A stretch of 64,000 bases of DNA from Cupriavidus alkaliphilus (GCF_900094595.1 NZ_FMAD01000016.1:62001-126000); one strand, 5' to 3'; positions 44,939 to 53,784 are shown, counted from the stretch's first letter. The notes: a model not told the origin generated them from the sequence alone. Made by a program: numbers and translations.

Positions 44939-44985
44939 GTCCTGGCATCCCGGCCAGCTTCGGCTCGAACCCCTCAGGGATGCTG

Positions 44986-46131
44986 TCAAAATGAAGTCAG
45001 CAGGATGCTGCGGTCGACCGACTGGATATCCGTCTTGCCGCAAAACGCCATGGAGAGATCGAGCTCGTTCTGAATGATGTTCAGGGCCGTGGTCACGCCT
45101 TGCTCCCCGAGGGCGCCCAGGCCATACATCATGGCGCGACCGATATACGTGCCACGCGCCCCGAGCGCGACGGCCTTGAGCACGTCCTGGCCCGAGCGGA
45201 TGCCGCCATCCATATGGACTTCCACCTGATCCCCGACCGCCTCCACGATGCGCGGCAATGTGGAGATCGATGACGCGGCGCCGTCCAGCTGGCGCCCGCC
45301 ATGGTTCGACACGATGATGGCATCGGCGCCGCTTTTCACCGCCAGCCACGCATCCTCGGGGTCCTGAATGCCCTTGACGATCAGCTTCCCATCCCACCGT
45401 TTCTTGATCCATTCAACATCCTGCCAGGACAGACGCGGATCGAACTGCTCGCGAGTCCACTCCACCAGCGACCCGATATTGTCGACGCCCCTGGCATGCC
45501 CGACGATATTGCCGAACTGACGGTGTTTGGTACCCAGCATGCCCATGCACCAGCGCGGCTTGCCCGCCATGTTGACAAGGTTGCGCAGGGTCGGCCTGGG
45601 CGGCGTGGACAGACCGTTCTTCTTGTCCTTGTGCCGCTGGCCGAAGACCTGCAGGTCCATCGTGACCACCAGCGCCGAACAACTGGCATTCCTGGCACGG
45701 TCGATCAGGCCTTCGACAAAGGTCCGGTCGCGCAGCACATACAGCTGGAACCAGAACGGATGGCACCCGGTGGCTTCCGCCACCGCCTCGATCGGGCAGA
45801 TGCTCATGGTGGACAAGGTGAATGGGATGCCGTGCCGCTTCGCTGCGCGCGCGGCCAGGATTTCTCCATCGGCGTGCTGCATGCCGGTCAACCCGGTGGG
45901 CGCGATCGCCACCGGCATGCTGACCGGCTGGCCCACCATGGTGCTGGCGGTGCTGCGCTCGGTGATGTCGACCGCCACGCGCTGGCGGAATTCGATACGC
46001 TGAAAATCCGCCTCGTTGGCACGGTAGGTATATTCGGTCCACGACCCGCCGTCGACATAGTCGTAGAACATGCGGGGCACGCGCTTTCTTGCCAGGCTGC
46101 GCAAGTCTTCAATGCACGTTATCTCGGCCAT
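44986..46131 (-). CDS. FMN-dependent L-lactate dehydrogenase/alpha-hydroxy acid oxidase
   Basis: A 381-residue member of the FMN alpha-hydroxy acid oxidase family (LldD-like). The active-site block VSNHGGRQLDGA carries the catalytic His and Arg; the PTGLTGMQHADGE and MDGGIRSGQDVLKA segments bind FMN. It oxidises 2-hydroxy acids to 2-oxo acids. It lies head-to-tail with the FMO gene on the minus strand and convergent with the ArgE-like gene. True lactate or a pathway hydroxy acid are both possible. Confidence 0.9.
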   Translation of the reverse strand: MAEITCIEDLRSLARKRVPRMFYDYVDGGSWTEYTYRANEADFQRIEFRQRVAVDITERSTASTMVGQPVSMPVAIAPTGLTGMQHADGEILAARAAKRHGIPFTLSTMSICPIEAVAEATGCHPFWFQLYVLRDRTFVEGLIDRARNASCSALVVTMDLQVFGQRHKDKKNGLSTPPRPTLRNLVNMAGKPRWCMGMLGTKHRQFGNIVGHARGVDNIGSLVEWTREQFDPRLSWQDVEWIKKRWDGKLIVKGIQDPEDAWLAVKSGADAIIVSNHGGRQLDGAASSISTLPRIVEAVGDQVEVHMDGGIRSGQDVLKAVALGARGTYIGRAMMYGLGALGEQGVTTALNIIQNELDLSMAFCGKTDIQSVDRSILLTSF

Positions 46132-46240
46132 GGGAACTCCCTGAAAGAAGACAAAAATGCTGCTGGATCACCCGATCCAGCAGCTCGTCCGTGCAATCTC
46201 GTTACCAATGACAGGTCACCGTGCAGCCTCAAGGACAGGC

Positions 46241-47494
46241 TCAAGATCGCTCATACGTCATGTAGCCGTTCTGGAGCACGATATGGTCAGCGATGTATTT
46301 CGCATCGTGCCAGACGCCATAGATGAAGGACGACGCCCGGTTGACTAGATTCGGCAGGCCCAGGAAATAGATACCACCTTCTGCGGAGATGCCGCGCTTA
46401 TGGAACGGATCTCCCTTCTCGTCGAAGGCATTCTTCACGTTCAGCCAGTTGAAATCAAACTTGAAACCGGTCGCCCAGAGAATCGTGGTGATGCCGGCTT
46501 CAGCCAGGTCGAGGCTGAGGATCGGGTGCTTGAGGCACTCCGGGTCCGGCAGCAGTTCCCAGGCGTCAGGTTCCGGCGGAAACGGCAGGCCGTTCTCTTC
46601 GATATAGGCATCCGCTTCGCGCAGCACGTCGAAGTAGGCGCGGTCGCCTTCGGCGATGTTCTCGGGCAGGCCTGGCTCGAACGTCATGACGCCATCCTTG
46701 AAGGATTGAGTCAGGCCGACCAGTTGGATTCCCGCATGCGCCAGGCGCCGGAAATCGACGGTCTTGCCGCCTTCATAGCCGCTCACGGCGAAAGCAACGT
46801 GTGCCTTCTTGGGCCGGATCCTCACTTCATCCCACAGGCCGAGGGCGCCCAGCCACCAGCAGTAGTCACGGCCACGGTACGCGCGCGGCGGGCGGTAATG
46901 CTCGCCGACCGAGAGATAAACCGTCTTGCCGGCCTGGCGCAGCTCTTCGGCGATCTGCGAGCCAGAAGCGCCCGCGCCCACCACGAGCACCCCGCCTTCC
47001 GCCAGTTGGCCCGGATTCTTGTAGACCGAGGAATGCAGCTGCCGGATCTTTTCGCTCTCTGGCACGATCTTCGGATAGGCCGGCGTCTGGAACGGGCCGG
47101 TTGCGGCAACGACGTTGTCTGCCTCGATGATGCCGTCGGAAGTCGTCACCCTGAAGCCGGGACGCCCTTGATGCCGTTCCACCCGCCTGACTTCCACGCC
47201 GGTACGGATCGGGGCCTTCAGCATGGCGGCATAGCTCTCGAAATACTGGGCCATGCGCTCTTTCGACGGAAAGGTCTCCGGTGAAATTCCTTCGAATTTC
47301 ATCCCGGGAAAGCGGTCATGCCAGGCCGGTCCATTCGCGACCAGAGAATCCCAACGTTCCGAGCGCCAGCGTTCTGCGATGCGGCTGCGTTCCAGCACGA
47401 CATGCTGAACACCCATGTGCGCGAGATGCTCGCTCATCGCGATGCCCGCCTGGCCAGCACCGACCACCACGGTGTTGATTTTTTCCACTGACAT
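46241..47494 (-). CDS. Flavin-containing monooxygenase (FMO/YUCCA-like)
   Basis: A 417-residue class B flavoprotein monooxygenase. FAD loop GAGQAG near the N-terminus, NADPH loop GAGASG in the middle, and the FMO fingerprint region IRQLHSSVYK (F/I-x-x-x-H-x-x-x-Y). Such enzymes oxygenate amines or sulfides, or perform oxidative decarboxylation like plant YUCCA. It is divergent from the PotA-like gene over a 410-base region with a strong inverted repeat. An amine substrate fits the surrounding genes. Confidence 0.9.
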   Translation of the reverse strand: MSVEKINTVVVGAGQAGIAMSEHLAHMGVQHVVLERSRIAERWRSERWDSLVANGPAWHDRFPGMKFEGISPETFPSKERMAQYFESYAAMLKAPIRTGVEVRRVERHQGRPGFRVTTSDGIIEADNVVAATGPFQTPAYPKIVPESEKIRQLHSSVYKNPGQLAEGGVLVVGAGASGSQIAEELRQAGKTVYLSVGEHYRPPRAYRGRDYCWWLGALGLWDEVRIRPKKAHVAFAVSGYEGGKTVDFRRLAHAGIQLVGLTQSFKDGVMTFEPGLPENIAEGDRAYFDVLREADAYIEENGLPFPPEPDAWELLPDPECLKHPILSLDLAEAGITTILWATGFKFDFNWLNVKNAFDEKGDPFHKRGISAEGGIYFLGLPNLVNRASSFIYGVWHDAKYIADHIVLQNGYMTYERS

Positions 47495-47904
47495 TTGAGT
47501 TTCCTAAGAATGATCGCCCCGGTCAGTCGCCCCGGCACGGAAGCTTCGACGGCAAGGCGTCCTGGCGCCCTGGAGACATCGCTCATCGACGGTGACCAGT
47601 TTGATGAAGCCCACCTCGTTTGAAAATCACGTTTTTCAAACTCAGGACTTAGGAAAAAGTAAAGCGCGTGCCGAAGGGTCCCGCACCGCCCCCGCACCCG
47701 CGCACCACAAGGCGTTCCCGGCCATCGCATCCGCGCCGCCTGCGCCTGAAAACGAGCATTTCGTTTTTTCCGAGGGACCGCATCAGTTTCGGCAAAGTCC
47801 CGATACTGGCTCTTTGACTTATCCTGCTTGCCAGTACCAGCTCGGCCTCGATGTCATTGGGCCCAAGCCTGGAGCACGGCATACTCCTCAATCTCTGTAC
47901 ACCT
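47495..47904. promoter_or_regulatory. Divergent promoter region between FMO and PotA-like genes
   Basis: A 410-base gap between divergent genes, holding the inverted repeat at 47618-47641. No other gene-like signal was found. Confidence 0.4.
47618..47641. promoter_or_regulatory. Perfect 9-base inverted repeat, candidate operator
   Basis: GTTTGAAAA and TTTTCAAAC are exact reverse complements separated by TCACGT. It lies in the promoter region between the divergent FMO and PotA-like genes, 124 bases from the FMO start. A dimeric regulator site is the best guess. Confidence 0.5.
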
Positions 47905-49053
47905 ATGAACGTAGCCAACTCCGAGCCTGCCGCACAGCAACCCCACGCACAGCCCGATACCGCAGTCAGCCTGGAACGGGTGGTCAAGAAGTATCACGAC
48001 CACACCGTGCTGCACGAGCTCTCGCTGAAGATACGACGCGGGGAATTCCTCACCCTGCTGGGCCCGTCCGGCTGCGGCAAGACGACGCTCCTCAACCTCA
48101 TCGCAGGCTTTGCGGAAGCCGACACCGGCGAGATTTTCATCGATGGCCAGCCGGTGACCTGCGAGCCGCCGCACAAGCGGCAGATCGGCATCGTCTTCCA
48201 GAATTACGCGCTCTTTCCCCACATGACCGTCGAGCGCAATATCGGCTATGGCCTGCGCATGCGGGGCGTGGGCAAGGATGAGATCGCACAGCGCGTGAAG
48301 CAGGTGATGGACCTGGTGAAGCTGGACGGCCTCGGGCACCGCAAGCCGCGCGAACTTTCCGGCGGCCAGCAGCAGCGCGTGGCGCTGGCGCGGGCGCTGG
48401 TGATCCAGCCCAAGGTACTGCTGCTGGACGAACCCTTCTCGGCGCTGGACAAGAACCTGCGCGGCTCCATGCAGGTAGAGATCCGGGAAATCCAGCGCCG
48501 CTTGCGCCTGACCACGGTATTCGTCACCCACGACCAGGGCGAGGCGCTGGCCATGTCCGACCGGATCGCGGTGATGTCGAACGGCATCATTCGGCAGATC
48601 GCGTCGCCGGCCGATCTGTATCAGAACCCGCAAGACCCGTTTGTGGCGTCCTTCCTGGGCGACGTGAACATCCTGCCGGCGCATTATCACGGCCAGACGG
48701 CAACGGATGTGCAACTGCGCCTGGGCTCGGGGCTCATCAGCTTTCCGCATGCCCGCCTGGCCGATGCATCGCACGACGGGGAGAGGCTGGACGTGTACGT
48801 GCGCCCGGAGCACATCAAGCTTGAGCATCTGCATGCCGAATCGGTGTTGAGCGGCACGGTGATCCATCACGTCTACCAGGGCGATCACATCAATACGTTT
48901 ATCGACGTGGACATTCCGATGACGGCCCGCCAGGTCGTCACGGTGCGCAGTGCGGGCCTGGGCGCCATGCAGCAATGGCCCATCGGCTCGGTCGCGGGAC
49001 TTGCGCTGCCCGATGAGGGCGTCAGCATTTTCAGTCCGCAGAAACGGACGTAA
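47905..49053 (+). CDS. ABC transporter ATP-binding protein, PotA-like
   Basis: A 382-residue ATPase with Walker A GPSGCGKTT, Q-loop VFQNYALFPHMTV, signature LSGGQQQRVALAR and Walker B VLLLDEPFSALD, followed by a TOBE-type C-terminal domain (RPEHIKLEHL). This domain layout is that of polyamine-type importers. The frame opens at 47851; I start at the ATG at 47905. The only matching permeases in the window are the PotB/PotC-like genes at 38345-40017, so the importer genes seem to be split by about 6 kb. Confidence 0.9.
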   Translation: MNVANSEPAAQQPHAQPDTAVSLERVVKKYHDHTVLHELSLKIRRGEFLTLLGPSGCGKTTLLNLIAGFAEADTGEIFIDGQPVTCEPPHKRQIGIVFQNYALFPHMTVERNIGYGLRMRGVGKDEIAQRVKQVMDLVKLDGLGHRKPRELSGGQQQRVALARALVIQPKVLLLDEPFSALDKNLRGSMQVEIREIQRRLRLTTVFVTHDQGEALAMSDRIAVMSNGIIRQIASPADLYQNPQDPFVASFLGDVNILPAHYHGQTATDVQLRLGSGLISFPHARLADASHDGERLDVYVRPEHIKLEHLHAESVLSGTVIHHVYQGDHINTFIDVDIPMTARQVVTVRSAGLGAMQQWPIGSVAGLALPDEGVSIFSPQKRT

Positions 49054-49122
49054 GAATAGATGAAAGAGCGCAGCGCGAAGGCATAACCCAACGCGTCAGA
49101 CAACGCCTGAGAGAGCACATCC

Positions 49123-50121
49123 ATGACCAGTCTTCCCCGCTCCATGCAAGCCATCATCGCCCGTGAACCCGGCGACGCCGGTGTGCTCGTGCTGGCCGAG
49201 CGCCCCATGCCCGAGCCCGGTGCTGGCGAAGTCCTGCTGCGCGTGCTTGCCGCCGGCGTCAACCGGCCCGACATCATGCAGCGGCAGGGTATCGCCAAGC
49301 CCGCGCCGGGCATCACCGACGTGCTCGGCCTGGAAGTCTGCGGCGAAGTGGTCGCCTGCGGTCCCGGTGTGGACCGCCAGCTGATGGGCCAGCGGCTGAT
49401 GAGCCTGGTGCCCGGCGGCGGCTATGCGCCGTGGTGTACGGCGCCGGTCGATCAGTCCTTCATCGTGCCCGGCACGCTTTCCGATGCCGAGGCAGCCGCC
49501 TTGCCCGAGGGGCTGTTCACCGTGTGGCACAACCTGTTCGAGCTGGCCCGCCTGGCCATGGGCGAAACCGTCCTGATCCACGGTGCAGCCGGCGGCATCG
49601 GCACGCTCACGATCCGCATGGCGCATGCCGCCGGCGCAACCGTCATCGTCACGGACAACGACGAAAGCCGTTTTCCGGAACTGCGCGCTATGGGCGCCGA
49701 TGCGACGATCTGCTGGCCCACCACCGATTTCACCAAGGCCTGCCTGGAGTACACCGATGGGCGCGGGGTCGACGTGGTCATCGATATCGTCGGCGGCGAC
49801 TATATCCGCCGCAATCTTGCCGCCATGGCCTTCGGCGGCCGCCATGTCAGCCTGTCCTTCATGCAGGGTTCGGCGGTCAATGTCGAACTGCTGATGCTGA
49901 TGCAGCGCCAGTTGAGCCTGCACTCGTCCACCATGCGCCCCCAGACCCATTACGAAAAGACCCGGATGGCCCAGAGCCTTGCCCGCCATGTCATCCCGCT
50001 GCTGAAAAACGGACGGGTCAAGCCGCGCATCCACGCCACCTTCCCGCTCGCGGAAGCAGTCGCGTCCCACCAGATGCTGGAAAGCGGCAAGGTTTTCGGC
50101 AAGCTGGTCCTGATCCCCTAG
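49123..50121 (+). CDS. Zinc-type medium-chain dehydrogenase/quinone oxidoreductase
   Basis: A 332-residue NAD(P)H:quinone oxidoreductase of the medium-chain dehydrogenase superfamily. N-terminal GroES-like fold (MPEPGAGEVLLRVLAAGVN), LPEGLFTVWHNL and the Rossmann loop HGAAGGIGTL. Zinc-binding cysteines are absent, as in quinone reductases. It follows the PotA-like gene by about 70 bases and precedes a GST, so it is part of the same catabolic operon. Confidence 0.9.
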   Translation: MTSLPRSMQAIIAREPGDAGVLVLAERPMPEPGAGEVLLRVLAAGVNRPDIMQRQGIAKPAPGITDVLGLEVCGEVVACGPGVDRQLMGQRLMSLVPGGGYAPWCTAPVDQSFIVPGTLSDAEAAALPEGLFTVWHNLFELARLAMGETVLIHGAAGGIGTLTIRMAHAAGATVIVTDNDESRFPELRAMGADATICWPTTDFTKACLEYTDGRGVDVVIDIVGGDYIRRNLAAMAFGGRHVSLSFMQGSAVNVELLMLMQRQLSLHSSTMRPQTHYEKTRMAQSLARHVIPLLKNGRVKPRIHATFPLAEAVASHQMLESGKVFGKLVLIP

Positions 50122-50141
50122 AGCCTGTCATCCAATCAAGC

Positions 50142-50762
50142 ATGCTGAAACTTCTTTTCGCTCCGACCTCGCCATTCGTGCGCAAGGTCATGGTCTGCGC
50201 ACACCTGACGGGGCAGGCCGAATCCATCGAGCTGCTGGACAGCGCCGCCCATCCGGTGCGGCGCGACCCGCGCATCGCGGCCCACAACCCCCTCGCCAAA
50301 GTCCCGACGCTGATCCTGGAAAATGGCCAGGCCATCTATGACAGCCGGGTGATTTGCGAGTACCTGGCCAGCCGGGCAGACGCCGGGGATATCTTCCCCG
50401 CCTCCGGCCCCGCGCGCTGGACGGCCCTGACCCGGCAGGCGCTCGGCGACGGCCTGCTCGACGCCGCGTTGCTCGCGCGCTACGAACGGACCGCGCGGCC
50501 CGAGGAAGTGCAGTGGCCCACGTGGCGTGAAGCGCTGCTGACGAAAGTCGGTGCCTGCCTCGAGTCAATCGACGCCATCGCACCGGATCTGGCGGAAGCA
50601 CAGCCCACCATTGGTGAAATCACCATCGGCTGCGCGCTGGGGTATCTGGACTTCCGGTTTCCCGAACTCGATTGGCGCGCCCGATGCCGCAACGCGGCAC
50701 GCTGGAATGAGGCTTTCCAAAGCCTGCCCGCCATGCAGGCCACGCGCCCCCACGAAGGTTGA
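50142..50762 (+). CDS. Glutathione S-transferase family protein
   Basis: A 206-residue GST. N-terminal thioredoxin fold with FAPTSPFVRKVMV (likely catalytic Ser), KVPTLILENGQAIYDSRVIC; helical C-terminal domain. I start at the ATG at 50142, 20 bases after the quinone reductase stop; the longer frame is antisense noise. It precedes the AroQ-like gene. The glutathione substrate cannot be told from the sequence. Confidence 0.88.
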   Translation: MLKLLFAPTSPFVRKVMVCAHLTGQAESIELLDSAAHPVRRDPRIAAHNPLAKVPTLILENGQAIYDSRVICEYLASRADAGDIFPASGPARWTALTRQALGDGLLDAALLARYERTARPEEVQWPTWREALLTKVGACLESIDAIAPDLAEAQPTIGEITIGCALGYLDFRFPELDWRARCRNAARWNEAFQSLPAMQATRPHEG

Positions 50763-50779
50763 GATACGGAGGTCAGAAC

Positions 50780-51241
50780 ATGAGCGAGAACATCACCATC
50801 TGGTTCCTGAACGGCCCCAACGCCAATCTTTATGGCCTGGACGCCAACAAGACCTACGGCAGCGACAGCTTTCCGGTGCTGCAGTCACGATGCGAGCAAA
50901 AGGCCGCGTCCCTGAATGCCGACCTGCGTTTTTTGCAGTCGAACTACGAGGGACAGCTGGTCGACTGGATCCAGGAAGCGCGTGGCGTGGCGGACGGCAT
51001 CATCATCAATGCGGCCGGCCTGACCTACTCGTCGATTCCGATCCTCGATGCCTTGCTGTCTTTCCCCGGCAAGATCATTGAAACCCATATGAGCAACATC
51101 TGGAAGCGTGAGCCGTTCCGCCACCACTCCTACATCTCCAAGGTGGCGGATGGCGTGATCGCCGGACTGGGCGGCGACGGCTACGAACTCGCTATCGAGG
51201 CCGTCACGCGGCTGGTGGAGAAGGGCAGAGCGGTGGTCTGA
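50780..51241 (+). CDS. Type II 3-dehydroquinase (AroQ)-like protein with altered active site
   Basis: A 153-residue flavodoxin-like protein of the AroQ family. Conserved parts are FLNGPNANLYG, Tyr26 (TYG), Asn77, the ETHMSNIWKRE loop with His103 and Arg114 (FRHHS). Two key AroQ positions differ: the catalytic His of the Y-T-H-T-S motif is Tyr83, and the Arg of the flexible lid is gone (DANKTYG). Normal NHEG is NYEG. The gene is in a catabolic operon between a GST and a GhrA-like gene. A different elimination or hydrolysis reaction is more likely than dehydroquinate dehydration. The ATG at 50780 follows CGGAGG. Confidence 0.75.
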   Translation: MSENITIWFLNGPNANLYGLDANKTYGSDSFPVLQSRCEQKAASLNADLRFLQSNYEGQLVDWIQEARGVADGIIINAAGLTYSSIPILDALLSFPGKIIETHMSNIWKREPFRHHSYISKVADGVIAGLGGDGYELAIEAVTRLVEKGRAVV

Positions 51242-51293
51242 TTTTCCATGCATACGCTGAACGGTAGCAAGTACTCTTGCTGTCGTCCTTGCC

Positions 51294-52274
51294 ATGACTC
51301 TCAATGCAGTTGCCAAGATGCCAATTTCTGATGACACCCCCTCGGGCGCGCTGGCCTTCTACAGCGCATTCGACGATTTCGACACGTGGAAGCGCGCGCT
51401 CCAGGCCCAGCTCCCGAAGCTGCAGGTCATTCACTCCAGCGAAATCACCCGGCCGGCCGACATTCACTACGCGCTCGCCTGGAAACCGCCGGAGAATTTC
51501 TTTGCCGAAATGACGAACCTGCGCCTGATCGTCAATCTGGGAGCGGGGGTTGATTCACTGGTTCAGCGGCAGGATCTTCCCCAAGGCATTCCGATCACAC
51601 GGCTCACAGACCCGCAGATGGCGCGCATGATGGCGGGGTACGTGCTCTTCTCTGTGCTGCGTCACGCCCGCGACATCCCGTACTTCGAGCAAGCGCAGCG
51701 GCGGGGGGAGTGGGCCTACCGTCATCCCCGTTCTCCGGAAGACATCCGCGTGGCCGTTCTGGGGCTCGGTCAGTTAGGCGCGAAAGCGGCCCACGAACTG
51801 CAGCGCCAGGGGCTCAAGGTGATTGGCTGGTCGCGCAGCCCGGCGCAGATCGAAGGCGTGGAATGCTTTGCCGGACTGGAAACGCTCGACACCGTGCTGG
51901 GACAGGCGGACATTGTCGTCGTGATGCTGCCACTCACGCCGCAGACGGCTGGCATCCTGGATCGAGCGCGACTCGAGCGGCTGCCCCGAGGCGCGGCCTT
52001 CATCAACGTTGCGCGGGGCGCCCTGGTCGATCAGGCGGCGCTTACGGAACTGCTCCAAAGCGGCCACATCGGCGGGGCAACCCTGGACGTTTTCGAACGC
52101 GAACCCTTGCCTTCCGGGGATCCCCTCTGGAGCATGCCCAATGTGCTGATCACACCCCACTTGGCTTCGGTGGCGATTCCGTCATCAGCGGCAAGACAGA
52201 TTGCGGAGAATATTATGCGCGTTTCCGCCGGCGAGTTGGCGGACAACATCATCGATCCAGCACGCGGATATTGA
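51294..52274 (+). CDS. D-2-hydroxyacid dehydrogenase, glyoxylate/hydroxypyruvate reductase-like (GhrA)
   Basis: A 326-residue NAD(P)-dependent 2-hydroxyacid dehydrogenase. The coenzyme loop is GLGQLG, the catalytic Arg is in NVARGALVDQ, and the Glu and His are in DVFEREPL and TPHLASVA. It would interconvert glyoxylate, hydroxypyruvate or a similar 2-oxo acid with its hydroxy acid. It is the last gene of the plus-strand set that starts with the PotA-like ATPase, and a strong hairpin follows. Confidence 0.9.
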   Translation: MTLNAVAKMPISDDTPSGALAFYSAFDDFDTWKRALQAQLPKLQVIHSSEITRPADIHYALAWKPPENFFAEMTNLRLIVNLGAGVDSLVQRQDLPQGIPITRLTDPQMARMMAGYVLFSVLRHARDIPYFEQAQRRGEWAYRHPRSPEDIRVAVLGLGQLGAKAAHELQRQGLKVIGWSRSPAQIEGVECFAGLETLDTVLGQADIVVVMLPLTPQTAGILDRARLERLPRGAAFINVARGALVDQAALTELLQSGHIGGATLDVFEREPLPSGDPLWSMPNVLITPHLASVAIPSSAARQIAENIMRVSAGELADNIIDPARGY

Positions 52275-52286
52275 GGGTATGGGTTA

Positions 52287-52309
52287 CGTCCGGCGCAATG
52301 CGCCGGACG
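52287..52309 (+). terminator. Perfect hairpin after the GhrA-like gene
   Basis: CGTCCGGCGC pairs exactly with GCGCCGGACG around AAT, 13 bases past the stop. There is no T-run, so termination may be weak. Confidence 0.5.
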
Positions 52310-52375
52310 CGGGCACTCTGACTACCAGCGTGATGCTTTCCACGACGTCGAGTGGCTTGCTTCGCAGGTGGTGGC

Positions 52376-52618
52376 TCACTCCACCGTCGGCGCGCGGACA
52401 CCGGAGGCAGGACCAAAATCGAAATGGGCCGCGGCATACAGGGCATTGCACGCCCAAACCTCTTCACCATGCTTATAGAAGACGACCCATTTGCCGTCGC
52501 TGACGCAGTGGGCGCCAGGGAAGACTTCGGCATGGCCGTTCGGACCGTCCAGCGGAAAGGGCGCGTGCGGCGTAGCCCAGTAATGGCCGGGTGGTAGGGG
52601 CGTAATCGTCTTTGGCAT
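52376..52618 (-). CDS. Hypothetical protein
   Basis: An 80-residue protein with the balanced composition of a real small gene (aromatic-rich, HYWATPHAPFPLDGPNGHAE and KWVVFYKHGEEVWACNALY). No signal peptide, membrane helix or known domain is recognised. It lies alone on the minus strand after the GhrA-like operon. The function is unknown. Confidence 0.5.
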   Translation of the reverse strand: MPKTITPLPPGHYWATPHAPFPLDGPNGHAEVFPGAHCVSDGKWVVFYKHGEEVWACNALYAAAHFDFGPASGVRAPTVE

Positions 52619-52921
52619 CTCATCAGGCCCGGTGTGGTGTCACAGGCGACGCGGTCCCGCCTTGCTATGGCGAAATCTCACCGCTGTCCATCCTGCCGCC
52701 GCGTAGCGTCGCGCTGCGGCATCTTGGTGTAGTCTCGCCAGCCAACTATTTCTGCTATCCGGCAATTCCCTGCCGCAGCACCCCGGGGGCCAGCGTTGGT
52801 TGGGCGCCAGCGCAATACCGGGATAGCTACGCGGCGGTCAACGTGTATAAGCCTGTAGACTACTAGCGTTCACAGGTTGTCTTGAGGAAAAGATGTCCTT
52901 CCTTTCGTCGCCGGGCCTTCC
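52619..52921. other. Intergenic stretch without a recognisable gene
   Basis: About 300 bases between the divergent hypothetical gene and the LysR relic. I see no conserved site here. Confidence 0.4.
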
Positions 52922-53390
52922 ATGAAAAGGAAACTGGGATTTCGCCACATTGAGACGATCCACGCCATCATCTTAACTGGATCGGTGACCGGAGCATCGA
53001 CGCGCCTGCATCTTACACAGCCGGCGATCAGCAACATCCTGCGTGATGCGGAAGAGCGCCTTGGTTTCGCGCTATTTGAGAGGCGCGGCGGACGTCTTTT
53101 GCCGACCCCAAGTGCAGACCGGCTGTTCGAGGAGATTGAGCGTTCCTTCATGCCGGACAGGATGAGGTTACCCCTGCCCAATTGCTGGGCGAGCCCATGA
53201 TATCCCTTTCGAGTATCGAGGGTATCCAGGAATTGGTGGCTGCCTCGTTTGCAGGCTGCGGAGCCGAGCCGGCTCCAGTGGCAGAATGCCCGGCCGCGAT
53301 TGCTGCGTGCGGCATGGTGGCGGGGGCATTGGTTTTACGCTGTTTGATTGCCTGCCGGCACAAATGGTCCTAGCGATTAATCGCCTTTGA
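52922..53390 (+). pseudogene. LysR-family regulator with internal deletion and frameshifts
   Basis: The first frame gives a good LysR helix-turn-helix (GSVTGASTRLHLTQPAISNI, LRDAEERLGFALFERRGGRL) up to about residue 84. A second frame resumes with DEVTPAQLLGEPMISLSSIE and AECPAAIAACGMVAG, a segment normally near residue 175. A third gives GIGFTLFDCLPAQ and a stop. About 90 residues of the inducer domain are deleted and the frame shifts twice. The end meets a Bug-type relic tail to tail. Confidence 0.65.
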
Positions 53391-53490
53391 AACCCACGGT
53401 CTGGACGATCGGAGTCCAAAATTCCACCAGCCGCCTCAGCTGGGTAACTTCTTGCGGCGTCGAACCCGCGAGCGGCTCATACCCGATGTT
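53377..53490 (-). pseudogene. C-terminal fragment of a Bug/TctC binding protein
   Basis: On the minus strand the sequence reads NIGYEPLAGSTPQEVTQLRR, then LVEFWTPIVQTVGFKGD and a stop. This is the usual end of Bug-family binding proteins. Nothing of the remaining 280 residues is present upstream. It overlaps the end of the LysR relic, as expected for an old regulator/binding-protein pair arranged tail to tail. Confidence 0.6.
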
Positions 53491-53520
53491 CTGGATGCGA
53501 CAACCTCGACAAGGCGAGCG

Positions 53521-53715
53521 GTGCCCTCAAAGCCGAAGCCGAAGAGTCTCTACCAGCCGTATGCGATCGGCTATATCAAGACCCGGACGCGCCAGCCGAC
53601 CACTGGACTACTGTTCCTGGCGGGGCTGCTGGTGATCGCCTTCCTGATGACTTTCTTCATCCGCATCGATGAAGGCGGGCAGGGCGCGGAAGGGGAACTT
53701 GCCGGGAGCAATTAA
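53521..53715 (+). CDS. Possible small single-span membrane protein
   Basis: From the GTG at 53521 a 64-residue product has a basic N-terminus (PSKPKPKSLYQPYAIGYIKT), one hydrophobic helix (GLLFLAGLLVIAFLMTFF) and an acidic Gly-rich tail. The frame starts earlier, in relic sequence, so it could also be a leftover of a larger gene. No family is recognised. Confidence 0.35.
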   Translation: MPSKPKPKSLYQPYAIGYIKTRTRQPTTGLLFLAGLLVIAFLMTFFIRIDEGGQGAEGELAGSN

Positions 53716-53784
53716 GTTTGCCGGGGCTGCGGCGCAAGTCCCGATTGGCGCGCAGGACTGGTGGCAGCACAATCCGCGGTCAGG

